A DNA stretch of 64,000 bases from Bog-950 sp044225825 (GCA_044225825.1 JBGAIB010000010.1:75954-139953); one strand, 5' to 3'; positions 18,824-26,405 are shown, counted from the stretch's first letter. Program-made: numbers and translations. Notes: generated from the letters alone by a model not told the origin.

Positions 18824-18987
18824 TACTTTGCTTGAATATACGAATAACCCTGCAGGAAATAAAACCGCTTTAACGGCTATTGGCGAAGAAATAATATAGC
18901 TGTTAAAGCAGTATGCTGATACGCAGTTTGTTACCCACTATTACGCCTGTTGATGTACAACTTTGTACGCAGGATACCACGTGATGA

Positions 18988-20583
18988 TTAGGCGTTGGTA
19001 GCGGGAGATTTGGGTTGCTTTTGCATTTTACGCATATCGCTGGGGGCCACACGGCCAGCAGCCACCTTGGTGTATACATCATCAAAGGCCTGACGGCAAA
19101 AGGGTAATTCACTGCGCAGTTTATCGTAAGCACTGTGGTTAAACATGCGGCGGAATAGTTTGGGGCTGAGGCTTGTTTTGGCATACAAGGCCTGGTAACC
19201 ACCGTTTTGCACTACGTATTCTTCCAACTGCTGCAGGGCAACAGGCGCGTTAAAATCTTGCTTAGCACTGGCGCCGTAAGCGCCTATATCCACATACAGA
19301 GGATCCGCTATGCCGTGCGTAGAATACGGTGTCACAAACCCCGTATCGCCGGGAGTGCAGTAAATACACATGGGCGATAACCACAGGGGATAAACGGTAA
19401 AATGCTTCTCGAAATACAGCAACGAATCTTTTAGCCTGCTGATGGGCATGAGCATATCCTGAACAACATGGTATTGCTCGCGCAGGCGCTTAGTGGTTTC
19501 CGTTTCTGTTTTCTTCAGCAGCTCGAGCCGGGGAGGTAAAGCCCAACCCAATAAAAAGCGGAAGAGGGGATGATTGCCTGCCGGGATAATGTTTCCCATT
19601 TCCCAAAACAGGCTGCGCGTATGGCGATGGTAGTAATGGCGCAGGGGTATGTATTCTATCAGGTCGTGTTCTTCCTGTAAAATCTTTTCTGCGTGTTTAT
19701 AAAACCAGGGCTTATACCAACGCCCGATAGCGTTTACCCGGCCATCGGCACCCGGTTCATCGGCAAAAGTACCACACATTAATACTGCTGTTTCAGCACT
19801 GTAAGCCAGTGCTTCCACAAACTGGTATTGCCGGTTACGGCTGGCTTCTTCAAATGCTTGCACCATATTATCCAGGCCATGCAGCGCTTTGTAATGCAGG
19901 CGCACATAGGGGGCTGCGGGTATAATTTTTAGCTCGGCCGCCACCAGAAAGCCGAGGGTGCCGTAGCTCCAGGGGATGGAATAAAAAAGTTCGGCATTTT
20001 CGGTAGCCGAACACTTCAGCCACTTACCTTCAGCCGTTACCAACTCAAACGATTCGCAGATGTATTGAAACAACCCGTACTTATGGCTGCTGGTTTCTAC
20101 CCCAAAACCCATAATTAAACCACCCACTGTAAGGTCATCTAATTCAGGTACTACAGGAAGAGTCCACCCCTGTGGCAGCAGCTGCGCACTAAGCTGCCCC
20201 ATGTTTACCAGGGGTTCTACCCTTACCGTTTGTTTGTGCGGGTCAATTTGGAGTACGCTGCGCAGATTTACCTGTATTTGCCGGTGGGTTAATTTGTATC
20301 TGGGAACCAGTTCGCTCATGGTTTTCCAGCCACTGCGGGCTGTGCACAATTTGGTAGTAGTCCCTGCCCGCTTCCAGTCTTCTATTTGTTGTTGCACCTG
20401 TTTTACCTTACGCTCATGGCTTACGGTTTTATCCTCGCGTAATGAATAGATAAGCGCCTGCAATTTCTCCCATGCATTAAAGGCTACTGAAACCGGTATC
20501 AAAAGCAGCACCGCAAACCAGCCCCGGTGATGGGTAAGCAGGTATTCGAACAGCGATGTGCGGCCGATTGCGGGTTGTTTCAT
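18988..20583 (-). CDS. Delta-24 sterol reductase-like FAD oxidoreductase (DHCR24/DWF1 family)
   Basis: 531 residues, against 516 in human DHCR24. One N-terminal membrane helix (about 21-38) precedes an FAD-binding PCMH domain. Signature segments match the eukaryotic enzyme from memory almost word for word: VRVEPLVNMGQ (121-131), PELDDLTVGGLIMG (146-159), SSHKYGLFQ (165-173), PWSYGTLGFLVAAE, the YKPWF segment, IPLRHYYHRHTRS and YVDIGAYG. DHCR24 reduces the C24-C25 double bond of the sterol side chain using NADPH and FAD. The start ATG overlaps the stop of the oxidosqualene cyclase (ATGA), so the two are translationally coupled. That partner makes a sterol substrate far more likely than a generic FAD-oxidase role. 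No other sterol-modifying gene is in the window. Confidence 0.92.
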   Translation of the reverse strand: MKQPAIGRTSLFEYLLTHHRGWFAVLLLIPVSVAFNAWEKLQALIYSLREDKTVSHERKVKQVQQQIEDWKRAGTTTKLCTARSGWKTMSELVPRYKLTHRQIQVNLRSVLQIDPHKQTVRVEPLVNMGQLSAQLLPQGWTLPVVPELDDLTVGGLIMGFGVETSSHKYGLFQYICESFELVTAEGKWLKCSATENAELFYSIPWSYGTLGFLVAAELKIIPAAPYVRLHYKALHGLDNMVQAFEEASRNRQYQFVEALAYSAETAVLMCGTFADEPGADGRVNAIGRWYKPWFYKHAEKILQEEHDLIEYIPLRHYYHRHTRSLFWEMGNIIPAGNHPLFRFLLGWALPPRLELLKKTETETTKRLREQYHVVQDMLMPISRLKDSLLYFEKHFTVYPLWLSPMCIYCTPGDTGFVTPYSTHGIADPLYVDIGAYGASAKQDFNAPVALQQLEEYVVQNGGYQALYAKTSLSPKLFRRMFNHSAYDKLRSELPFCRQAFDDVYTKVAAGRVAPSDMRKMQKQPKSPATNA

Positions 20584-22811
20584 AAAACCAGTTGGTTAGC
20601 AAATGGTTCCGTAAACTCTTCAACACCTGTACCAAACAGGCGGTTGTAACGGCCCAATGCCCAAATGGGGAAAATGTTGCGGTAGTTGGTGTAGCTAATG
20701 CCGCAACTATGGTTAAACACACCACTTATATTTTCCTGCGGAAAATCGCCCTCCGGTGTTTGACGGTTGAGTAATAACCGGATGCCTTTATCGAGCACCT
20801 GCCGGTTGTTATAGCCGGCCTCCATTAAGCTAAGCAAGGCCCAGGCCGTATTAACTACCTGTGCTTTCCCGCTTTGCACGTATTGTTTGGTCACACAGCT
20901 ACTAAAATCTTCTCCCCATCCGCCTTCACCGTTTTGTTTGCTTACCAGAAAGTCGCAGGCTTTAGCCAGCGCGAGACTCAGGCGGGGCGAAGGTTTAAAG
21001 CGGTTATAGCGGGCGAGGGCTTCTACCCCGAACCAGGTGCCATAGGTAAAGCAAACGGCCCAGCCACCATACCAACTTCCGTCGGGTCGCTGGATAGATA
21101 GAATAAACGCTATGCCTTTTTCAATAGCTTTTGCCACCTGTTCGGTTTTATAACCGGGGTGCCTTTGATGAAAGTGCAGTAGCGCCTGCACCGAGGCAGA
21201 GGAGCATTCCACATAGGTGTATTCAACCATGATGTTGCCGAAAATGGCAGAAGGGTTCAACCATTCCAGCCATTCGGGCCCGCGTATCAGTTCGTAACTG
21301 GCCCAACCGCCGTTGGGGTTTTGGAAGGACAGGAGCAGATCAACCGACTGCTCCAGTTTCTCAGCAGGCATTTGCGCTGCCGGGTTCAACAAACCTTCTT
21401 CTTCAAGCAGCATATAGGTTTTAAGTCCTTCGGCGGTACAATCTGTGATAGGCCAGCCATGTTCAGCATTTGAAAAAGGCCATCCACCTACTGAGTCGTG
21501 GCGGAAGAATTTTTTATGGTCGCGCACTTCCTCTTCAATCCGCGATACGCGGATGAACTCCCCTGCTTTGCGAAGTGATTCGTTACAGTTAACAGTTGTA
21601 TGGTTTTCGAGCAACGCCTGCGCGGCAAAAGCAGTATCCCACAATTGCGAGCCATTATACCCGTTCATTTTCATGCCGTCTTCGGCTATCCACAGGTAAT
21701 CGAACCAGCGTTCCACATGTTTTTTGAATTGTTGGGAGCCGGAACCGTAAGCATGCCAAACAGCAATGGAGTTAATGACCTGGTTTACGGGGCCAATATC
21801 AATGTAGTTGGTCTGCTCATCTTCAGCATTTATATAGTCCAGCGTAAACTGCAGGGCTTTTTTACGTAAGCCTTGCGGGGCAATCTTTTCGTAGGTATTG
21901 GTAAAGAAGTTCAACACCTTGAGCAAGGCCCTGGGCGGATAGTAGAGGTCTGGTCTGGCGCATCTATCGCGGGCAGCGGTCCAGTTAATTTCGTCATAGT
22001 TCTCCGGGTATAATTCGGTGCGCAGAGCTGCCGTTAGGGCAGTGGGTTTTGCTGTTATCCGGTGCCCGTAGCAATAGCCCATGGGCAGATACACCATACG
22101 CGCATGGCACCAGTAGTTGCCCGGGTGGACCGGCAGCCAGCGGGGTAAAAGCCACAATTCAGGCAACAGACTATGGCAGCCCTGCCATTCGTAAACGCCC
22201 AACAGGCTTAGATAAAATTTGCCCCAACTGGGAATATAAGTGGCCCCGCCGTTTTCATGAATCCAACTGCGGGCTGCCGATATGGCAGGGTCGCTGCTAT
22301 CTGTTTCAAGCAACCGCAGAGCCACATAATGCAGTACCGTACCAAACATCGTGGAACTTCCCTCAAGGTGTAAACCCCAGCCGCCATCGGCATTTTGGTG
22401 GTTTAAAAAGTATCGCTTTAGCAGTGTTTGGTGGGGTAGGGGCAGGGGTGTGTCAGTTACGTAGGAGGCAATAACCAGACCTGGTGCCAGGAAGTGTGGG
22501 CCTCCATAATCGCCCGGCCAATGGCCGCTTTGGGCCTGGATGCCGGTGTAAAAGTGAATGGCTTTCCGTGCCGCTTCGGTAGTGTCGTTGGCTGGTTTAC
22601 CTATGTCTTTAACGGCTGTTTGTTGCCCCCGGAACACCTGATCGGCGCTGTTGGGGTTGGGGTATTTGTTCCAGCGGAAGTCGCGGTCCAGCTTATTTAA
22701 CAGGGCTTTCCCTTCTAAACTTTCCCAGCCTTCGGTGGGTTCATCTATCTGCCAAACCTGACGACCTATTTTATTGGTTATCAGTTTAAAAAGATTCCAT
22801 GTTTCGCGCAT
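20580..22811 (-). CDS. Oxidosqualene cyclase, predicted cycloartenol-type sterol synthase
   Basis: 743 residues, the length of eukaryotic oxidosqualene cyclases. It folds 2,3-oxidosqualene into a tetracyclic sterol. Seen: several QW repeats (e.g. QNADGGWG, QNPNGGW, QRPDGSWYG, QNGEGGWG); MNGYNGSQLWDTAF (382-395); the acid motif ITDCTAEG with D457 as the proton donor and C458 beside it; and YVECSS with C536, equivalent to human C533. The DCTAEG motif and these cysteines mark an oxidosqualene cyclase, not a bacterial squalene-hopene cyclase (DxDD). The residues equivalent to human 381/449/453 are Y384, H451 and I455, the combination found in cycloartenol synthases rather than Thr/Cys/Val of lanosterol synthases. 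First gene of a two-gene operon with the DHCR24 homologue; no squalene epoxidase nearby. Confidence 0.95.
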   Translation of the reverse strand: MRETWNLFKLITNKIGRQVWQIDEPTEGWESLEGKALLNKLDRDFRWNKYPNPNSADQVFRGQQTAVKDIGKPANDTTEAARKAIHFYTGIQAQSGHWPGDYGGPHFLAPGLVIASYVTDTPLPLPHQTLLKRYFLNHQNADGGWGLHLEGSSTMFGTVLHYVALRLLETDSSDPAISAARSWIHENGGATYIPSWGKFYLSLLGVYEWQGCHSLLPELWLLPRWLPVHPGNYWCHARMVYLPMGYCYGHRITAKPTALTAALRTELYPENYDEINWTAARDRCARPDLYYPPRALLKVLNFFTNTYEKIAPQGLRKKALQFTLDYINAEDEQTNYIDIGPVNQVINSIAVWHAYGSGSQQFKKHVERWFDYLWIAEDGMKMNGYNGSQLWDTAFAAQALLENHTTVNCNESLRKAGEFIRVSRIEEEVRDHKKFFRHDSVGGWPFSNAEHGWPITDCTAEGLKTYMLLEEEGLLNPAAQMPAEKLEQSVDLLLSFQNPNGGWASYELIRGPEWLEWLNPSAIFGNIMVEYTYVECSSASVQALLHFHQRHPGYKTEQVAKAIEKGIAFILSIQRPDGSWYGGWAVCFTYGTWFGVEALARYNRFKPSPRLSLALAKACDFLVSKQNGEGGWGEDFSSCVTKQYVQSGKAQVVNTAWALLSLMEAGYNNRQVLDKGIRLLLNRQTPEGDFPQENISGVFNHSCGISYTNYRNIFPIWALGRYNRLFGTGVEEFTEPFANQLVL

Positions 22812-23029
22812 AACTTTAAGTGGTTGTGCAGGTATATATTACACCATTTCAAAAGGGAAAGGTTAAGTTGCCCTTCCTCTCATGCGATTACTCCCTCGGT
22901 TTAACCTCCCAAGTCCTTTATTGACTTAGGTGGAACATGAAAGAAGTTTCACCCTGCATTCAACGACACGAAGGTAGTGATGGAATTGGCTTTTGCGAAT
23001 ATTTCGCTGTTAAAGTTTTGCAGGGTTGG

Positions 23030-23797
23030 TTACCGGGTAACCGGAATGTTGAATGTTCGGTGTTGTTGGCCCTTAGTAACGGTTAACAGATAAAGACCAC
23101 AGGCTAACTCCGGTAGATCAAGAATTGAGCTGCCCGGATTTATGGTGCCTGTCTTCATTACATCGCCCCCGATAGAGGACAGGATAAAGTGAATTTGGAC
23201 AGTAGTATTAATTAGCAAGTAGCCGGAACCATCGTTCCGCAATAGTTGAAAATCGGTCAGAAAGTCATCCTGACTTTGCAAGTGCATTGCGATGTTATAG
23301 GGCGTACCGAAGGAGTCGACGCCATTATTGTAGTAAATCAATCTGGTGAAGTCGGCCATATAGTGGGTGCCGTCGTAATAGCCCTCCTGGCCATCGAAGG
23401 TTTTGCCCAGATGCTCTGAATAACGGGTGACGGAAGGGTAGCAGTAAACACTATTGGACACAATACCGGGGAAGCCGGTATCGTTAAAGTTTAAACTGCA
23501 GGCCAGGCTATCGTAAGGCACGGTAAATACAGCTGGTGAATCGAGGTTGGTATATCCTTGTTCTATGCCTGAGAAATTGTAGAAAACGGTATCCAGGTTG
23601 GTAGAATAGTGTTTTGCTGTAACCTGCACCCTGTTGAACGTGGAGGAATATCGGTTCATTAGTTCATTTGCTACGGTGTGTTGGTAGTCGAAGATATCCC
23701 CAACCTGATAATCGTATATTCTGCGGAAAGTAAGAGTATCATTTGCGCTGACAACTGCCGTGAAACAAAGGAATAATAAGAGCCACAGGAGCCTCAT
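23030..23797 (-). CDS. Secreted protein with a degenerate T9SS-like C-terminal domain
   Basis: 255 residues from the ATG at 23797. The frame is open 66 bp further, but MRLLWLLLFLCFTAVVSAN is the obvious signal peptide. The middle (RIYDYQVGDIFDYQH, then HLGKTFDGQEGYYDGTHYM) matches no family I recognise. The end, SSILDLPELACGLYLLTVT followed by TFNIPVTR, resembles a type A T9SS sorting domain (L-x-x-G-x-Y-x-L/x-V). It is probably a T9SS cargo protein. It stands downstream of the small exported gene, 110 bp away on the same strand. Confidence 0.65.
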   Translation of the reverse strand: MRLLWLLLFLCFTAVVSANDTLTFRRIYDYQVGDIFDYQHTVANELMNRYSSTFNRVQVTAKHYSTNLDTVFYNFSGIEQGYTNLDSPAVFTVPYDSLACSLNFNDTGFPGIVSNSVYCYPSVTRYSEHLGKTFDGQEGYYDGTHYMADFTRLIYYNNGVDSFGTPYNIAMHLQSQDDFLTDFQLLRNDGSGYLLINTTVQIHFILSSIGGDVMKTGTINPGSSILDLPELACGLYLLTVTKGQQHRTFNIPVTR

Positions 23798-23861
23798 TGG
23801 ATAGTGTTTAGGTGCCCTAATGTAGCTAAAAGGAGATATGGTGTAGCAAGGGGTTAAACGC

Positions 23862-23887
23862 AAAAAGCCAGGAATGTCCCGGCTTTT
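23862..23887 (-). terminator. Intrinsic terminator after the small exported protein gene
   Basis: On the minus strand AAAAGCC pairs with GGCTTTT around an 11-nt loop and is followed by more T residues. It lies 20 bp after the stop of the gene at 23908-24291. Confidence 0.6.
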
Positions 23888-23907
23888 GTAATGGATGTAT
23901 AGCTTAA

Positions 23908-24291
23908 TTAGCGGCCTGTTACACCGGTAGCAGAGGTGTTTACCTCTACGGTAGTCATACCCGGTTTAACAATAGTGCAGGCAATTGGCTTCTTTTCGTT
24001 GGTCATCAGGCAAACCACATCGTTTTCCTTAATGTAAACCTTGTTAGTGCTTAATCCACCATAGGTGTTCAGCTTAGGTTCGCGGATTTCTTCCTTAGGA
24101 CCGGCAAATACGGCAACGCCTTTTTCGCAGGTGTTTTTAATAGTAATGGTTACTTCTTTATTGGCTTGTACCGGAGCATCGGGCTTTGCGGTAGTTGCAG
24201 GTTCATCATTGCTGGCAACTTCCTGTGCGTTAGCGCTTACAGCGAAAACCAGGAGCGTGGCAGCTATCATTAAACGGGTCGTCTTTTTCAT
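23908..24291 (-). CDS. Small exported protein of unknown function
   Basis: 127 residues from ATG at 24291 (MKKTTRLMIAATLLVFAVSANAQ is a clear signal peptide; an in-frame ATG 18 bp upstream is less likely). A low-complexity linker rich in E, P, A and T (about 24-45) leads into a small beta domain VTITIKNTCEKGVAVFAGPK, then NKVYIKENDVVCLMTNE. Four cysteines are present overall. No family recognised; probably periplasmic. Confidence 0.65.
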   Translation of the reverse strand: MKKTTRLMIAATLLVFAVSANAQEVASNDEPATTAKPDAPVQANKEVTITIKNTCEKGVAVFAGPKEEIREPKLNTYGGLSTNKVYIKENDVVCLMTNEKKPIACTIVKPGMTTVEVNTSATGVTGR

Positions 24292-24419
24292 AGAAACATC
24301 TTTTAGCATTTGTAAAGTTACGAACCCTTGGTGTGGATATCATACACTTTTGAACACATGTTTCGTTAACTTGTTCAATAAATAGGTCATATTGAGGCGA
24401 AATTTCATGCGAAAACACC

Positions 24420-24439
24420 AAAAGCCCTTACCGGGCCTT
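24420..24439 (-). terminator. Possible terminator after the Smr gene
   Basis: On the minus strand GCCC-GGTAA-GGGC followed by TTTT, 34 bp after the stop of the Smr gene. A short stem, so only moderately convincing. Confidence 0.45.
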
Positions 24440-24472
24440 GAGTTTTAACAATAAAGAGAAGGGTTGGGTGTA

Positions 24473-24877
24473 CTATTTAAGGCAAACGAGTGTGCTTCCG
24501 TAGCCGTAACGGCTGTGGTAGTCGTTGTTAAACGACCTTACCTGGGGGTGTTTTTCCAGGATTTTATAGATCTCGGCCTTTAGTTTGCCTTTTCCGTGAC
24601 CGTGGACCACGCGGAACTCCATTTTACCTAAGGCAATTGCCTTATCCAGGGCTTTTTCAAATTCATCGATTTGATGAAACAGGGCATCCTGCGGTGCTAT
24701 ACGTCCGGGGCCTACCTGGGTAGGGTGCAGGTGCAGATCTATTACATCGTCGCCACCCGAAATTTTAGTGCTGTTTTTCGGATTGGCAGCGCCCATCAGA
24801 TACATGCGCAGTAATTCAGGGTCCACCTGATGACTACTGTGGTGAGTGCGATCGTATTTTTTATCTTTTTTCTTCAC
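24473..24877 (-). CDS. Smr-domain protein
   Basis: 134 residues. The C-terminal about 85 residues form a Smr domain: DVIDLHLHP (the DLH motif), then VVHGHGKGKLKAEIYKIL (the HGxGxG/KL motif) and a C-terminal GSTLVCLK strand. Smr domains, also found at the end of MutS2, bind or nick DNA or RNA; in stand-alone form the role is not settled, and ribosome rescue nucleases are one known group. The basic N-terminus (MKKKDKKYDRTHH) fits nucleic-acid binding. It starts 2 bp after the stop of the PH-domain gene. Confidence 0.8.
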   Translation of the reverse strand: MKKKDKKYDRTHHSSHQVDPELLRMYLMGAANPKNSTKISGGDDVIDLHLHPTQVGPGRIAPQDALFHQIDEFEKALDKAIALGKMEFRVVHGHGKGKLKAEIYKILEKHPQVRSFNNDYHSRYGYGSTLVCLK

Positions 24878-24879
24878 GG

Positions 24880-25251
24880 TTAGCTGCTCACCTCCTGAAA
24901 TTTTTTGCGGAATTCGGTGGGGTTGGCAATATTCGGGAACTCCTCGCGGGTGCCACCGGTACCGATTATAATAATAGTACCGTAGCCCAGCAGGCGACCC
25001 ATTATGCTCTGGTCCACATTCACGGTCTCTATTTTATTTAGGTTCATTTCGAGTGTGTGCCGCGAGATAAGGCCGGTTTTGCAGATCAGGCGTTTGTTGG
25101 TTACCACAAATTCATCGCTCCACCGCGCCAGTGCCGGCGCAATAAACAGGGTAAACAATCCTTTCAGGGTAAAGAAGATCTTCCAATGGTAACGGGTTTC
25201 GTATACCACATGTTCATCGCGTATCAGGTTGTTATCTACATAGTGCCCCAT
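24880..25251 (-). CDS. PH-domain (bPH-type) protein
   Basis: 123 residues. The segment DEFVVTNKRLICKTGLISRHTLEMNLNKIETVNVDQ is the characteristic bacterial PH pattern, in which tNkRl-x-x-x-G is followed by a helix-free strand set. A single weakly hydrophobic stretch (KIFFTLKGLFTLFIAPAL, about 24-41) precedes it and could be a membrane-proximal segment, though much shorter than usual. No known partner. It forms a unit with the Smr gene, and the terminator of the small-peptide unit lies 54 bp upstream. Confidence 0.7.
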   Translation of the reverse strand: MGHYVDNNLIRDEHVVYETRYHWKIFFTLKGLFTLFIAPALARWSDEFVVTNKRLICKTGLISRHTLEMNLNKIETVNVDQSIMGRLLGYGTIIIIGTGGTREEFPNIANPTEFRKKFQEVSS

Positions 25252-25304
25252 GCCAGTGCTGCTTTTGCGGGCGAAATTAATGAACGCGACTAAATGCGGG
25301 GTGT

Positions 25305-25340
25305 AAAAAACGGAACGGGGCGCCCTAAGCTACCCCGTTC
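25305..25340 (-). terminator. Intrinsic terminator of the tRNA-like/small-peptide unit
   Basis: Minus strand GAACGGGG (25340-25333) pairs with CCCCGTTC (25320-25313) across a 12-nt loop, followed by CG and six T residues. It lies 31 bp after the stop of the 41-residue ORF. A textbook Rho-independent terminator. Confidence 0.85.
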
Positions 25341-25371
25341 ACCCCTAAACCATCTATAAAAAGTTGAAATG

Positions 25372-25497
25372 TTATTGGTGGTCGTCTTCACCGGAAAGCA
25401 CTTTGAGAAAGCGGATGAAGATGTCTACAGGCAGACTCAGAATATTGAACGCAAGCATCAATACGAACGTAAGGAACACGGGCAATGTTCTGAGCAT
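25372..25497 (-). CDS. 41-residue membrane peptide
   Basis: ATG at 25497 to TAA at 25372 encodes 41 residues: a hydrophobic helix (LPVFLTFVLMLAFNILSLPV, residues 5-24), then DIFIRFLKVL and the acidic tail SGEDDHQ. The sequence reads as a genuine small single-span membrane protein rather than random translation. It sits between the tRNA-like RNA and a strong terminator on the same strand, with about 98 nt of leader including a hairpin. No strong Shine-Dalgarno sequence is visible, which is common in Bacteroidota. Function unknown; toxin-like or regulatory roles are possible but unsupported. Confidence 0.65.
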   Translation of the reverse strand: MLRTLPVFLTFVLMLAFNILSLPVDIFIRFLKVLSGEDDHQ

Positions 25498-25534
25498 AGC
25501 TATAGTTTTAGTTGGTTAATAATCGGTTTCCATG

Positions 25535-25583
25535 GGCCTGCAACGCTCTCTGCACGTGGGGAATCAACTACCTTGTGCAGGCC
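25535..25583 (-). other. Hairpin between the tRNA-like RNA and the small-peptide gene
   Basis: Inverted repeat GGCCTGCA / TGCAGGCC (25583-25576 with 25542-25535 on the minus strand), 8 bp, enclosing 33 nt. It lies 12 nt beyond the 3' end of the tRNA-like domain and 37 nt before the small ORF. It could delimit processing of the tRNA-like 3' end or gate translation. Confidence 0.5.
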
Positions 25584-25595
25584 TTTAAAAAGTGC

Positions 25596-25743
25596 TGTTG
25601 GGGTAGGAGTCGAACCTACACGGGGCGGTTAGCCATGTTGCAGATGATTGTGGTTAACCCAACCATCATCCGCAACTATGATTTCTTCCGGACTCCCCAC
25701 CCCCGAGACAGGAGGGCATGTCTGCCAGTTTCATCACCCAACA
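25596..25743 (-). ncRNA. tRNA-like RNA with an 80-nt variable arm
   Basis: The minus strand folds as a full cloverleaf: acceptor TGTTGGG/CCCAACA (7 bp), T8-G9, D stem ATG/CAT with loop AAACTGGCAGA (one base from that of the tRNA-Leu at 36104), G26, anticodon stem CCCTC/GGGGG, 7-nt loop CTGTCTC, T arm GTAGG-TTCGACT-CCTAC, discriminator G, no encoded CCA. Between anticodon and T stems lie 80 nt closed by TGGGG/CCCCG and holding a 12-bp hairpin (GTTGCGGATGAT/ATCATCTGCAAC). Known class II tRNAs have 10-24 nt there. The nominal anticodon is GTC, which does not fit the Leu-like D arm, and T at position 37 is atypical. It may be an unusual tRNA, or a tRNA mimic acting as a leader or sRNA. Promoter and terminator flank it. 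Confidence 0.7.
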
Positions 25744-25766
25744 ATGTTTGTATCAGAACGATGATG

Positions 25767-25798
25767 CAAATATAAGTCCAAGGCTCTTTTCTTGCAAA
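25767..25798 (-). promoter_or_regulatory. Consensus Bacteroidota promoter of the tRNA-like unit
   Basis: Minus strand: -33 element TTTG (25798-25795), 20-nt spacer, -7 element TATATTTG (25774-25767). This is a perfect match to TTTG-N19-21-TAnnTTTG. Transcription would start about 20 nt before the tRNA-like 5' end. The tRNA-Leu at 36104 has the same TATATTTG element at a similar distance. Confidence 0.75.
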
Positions 25799-25885
25799 TA
25801 ATTTAAAGAAAATGCAGTTTATTTACAGATAAATCAATAAATTGGCTTTCGGTTAATTTATTATCAAAAAAAGCTGCTAAAACAC

Positions 25886-26380
25886 ATGTCTGATTATCAA
25901 ATTGACAATCTGGATTTGAAGATCCTGAACCTTTTAATGCAAAATGCTTTTATGCCTTATACTGAAATAGGCAAAGAATTGTATGTGTCGCCGGGTACTG
26001 TGCATGTGCGCATGAATAAAATGCAGAAGATGGGCATTGTGCAGAATCCGCAATTGCATGTAAACTTTGCCAAGCTTGGCCTGGATGTAACAGCGTTTAT
26101 AGGGGTCTTCCTAATACGCAGCGATCAATACGATAAGGTGGTTACGGCACTGAAAAAGATAGAAGAGGTAATCTCGTGCCATTATACCACCGGCAACTAT
26201 AGTCTTTTTTTAAAGGTGGTATGCCGCGATACCCAGCATTTGCGTGAAGTATTGCACGATAAACTGCAGCGGATTGAAGGAATAAACCGTACGGAAACGC
26301 TGATATCGCTGGAAGAGAGCTTTAGCCGCCCATTGCACATTAAGGTGGAGGAACCCAGGAAGGGGAAAGGGGTAAAATAA
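25886..26380 (+). CDS. Lrp/AsnC-family transcriptional regulator
   Basis: 164 residues. An N-terminal winged helix (NLDLKILNLLMQNAF, then VSPGTVHVRMNKMQKMGIV) is followed by the RAM/AsnC ligand-binding domain (GVFLIRSDQYDKVVTALKKI, then YTTGNYSLFLKVVCRD). Proteins of this family respond to amino acids, forming dimers and higher rings. The ligand is unknown. It is divergent from the tRNA-like unit across 142 bp, so it may control that unit and itself. A strong terminator follows directly. Confidence 0.92.
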   Translation: MSDYQIDNLDLKILNLLMQNAFMPYTEIGKELYVSPGTVHVRMNKMQKMGIVQNPQLHVNFAKLGLDVTAFIGVFLIRSDQYDKVVTALKKIEEVISCHYTTGNYSLFLKVVCRDTQHLREVLHDKLQRIEGINRTETLISLEESFSRPLHIKVEEPRKGKGVK

Positions 26381-26405
26381 AAAAACCTGCCATAGCAGGT
26401 TTTTA
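26381..26405 (+). terminator. Terminator of the Lrp/AsnC gene
   Basis: AAAACCTGC-CATA-GCAGGTTTTT: a 9-bp stem with 4-nt loop and flanking A/T runs, directly after the stop codon. It could work in both directions. Confidence 0.9.

Noticed and set aside
18824..18987. Additional sterol gene in the gap between the DHCR24 homologue and the RelA/SpoT gene
   Set aside because: The 164 bp hold no reading frame of useful length on either strand.
20580..22811. Squalene-hopene cyclase
   Set aside because: The acid motif is DCTAEG with the neighbouring cysteines of oxidosqualene cyclases rather than DxDD, and the length and the adjacent DHCR24 fit a sterol role.
25596..25743. tmRNA (ssrA) or selenocysteine tRNA
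   Set aside because: There is no tag reading frame or pseudoknot set as in tmRNA, and the D loop and T arm are of standard elongator type; tRNA-Sec has a 6-bp D stem and anticodon TCA, which do not fit.
25369..25775. Open frames on the plus strand across the tRNA-like RNA
   Set aside because: They have no plausible composition or start signal and run against a clear promoter, structured RNA, small gene and terminator on the minus strand.
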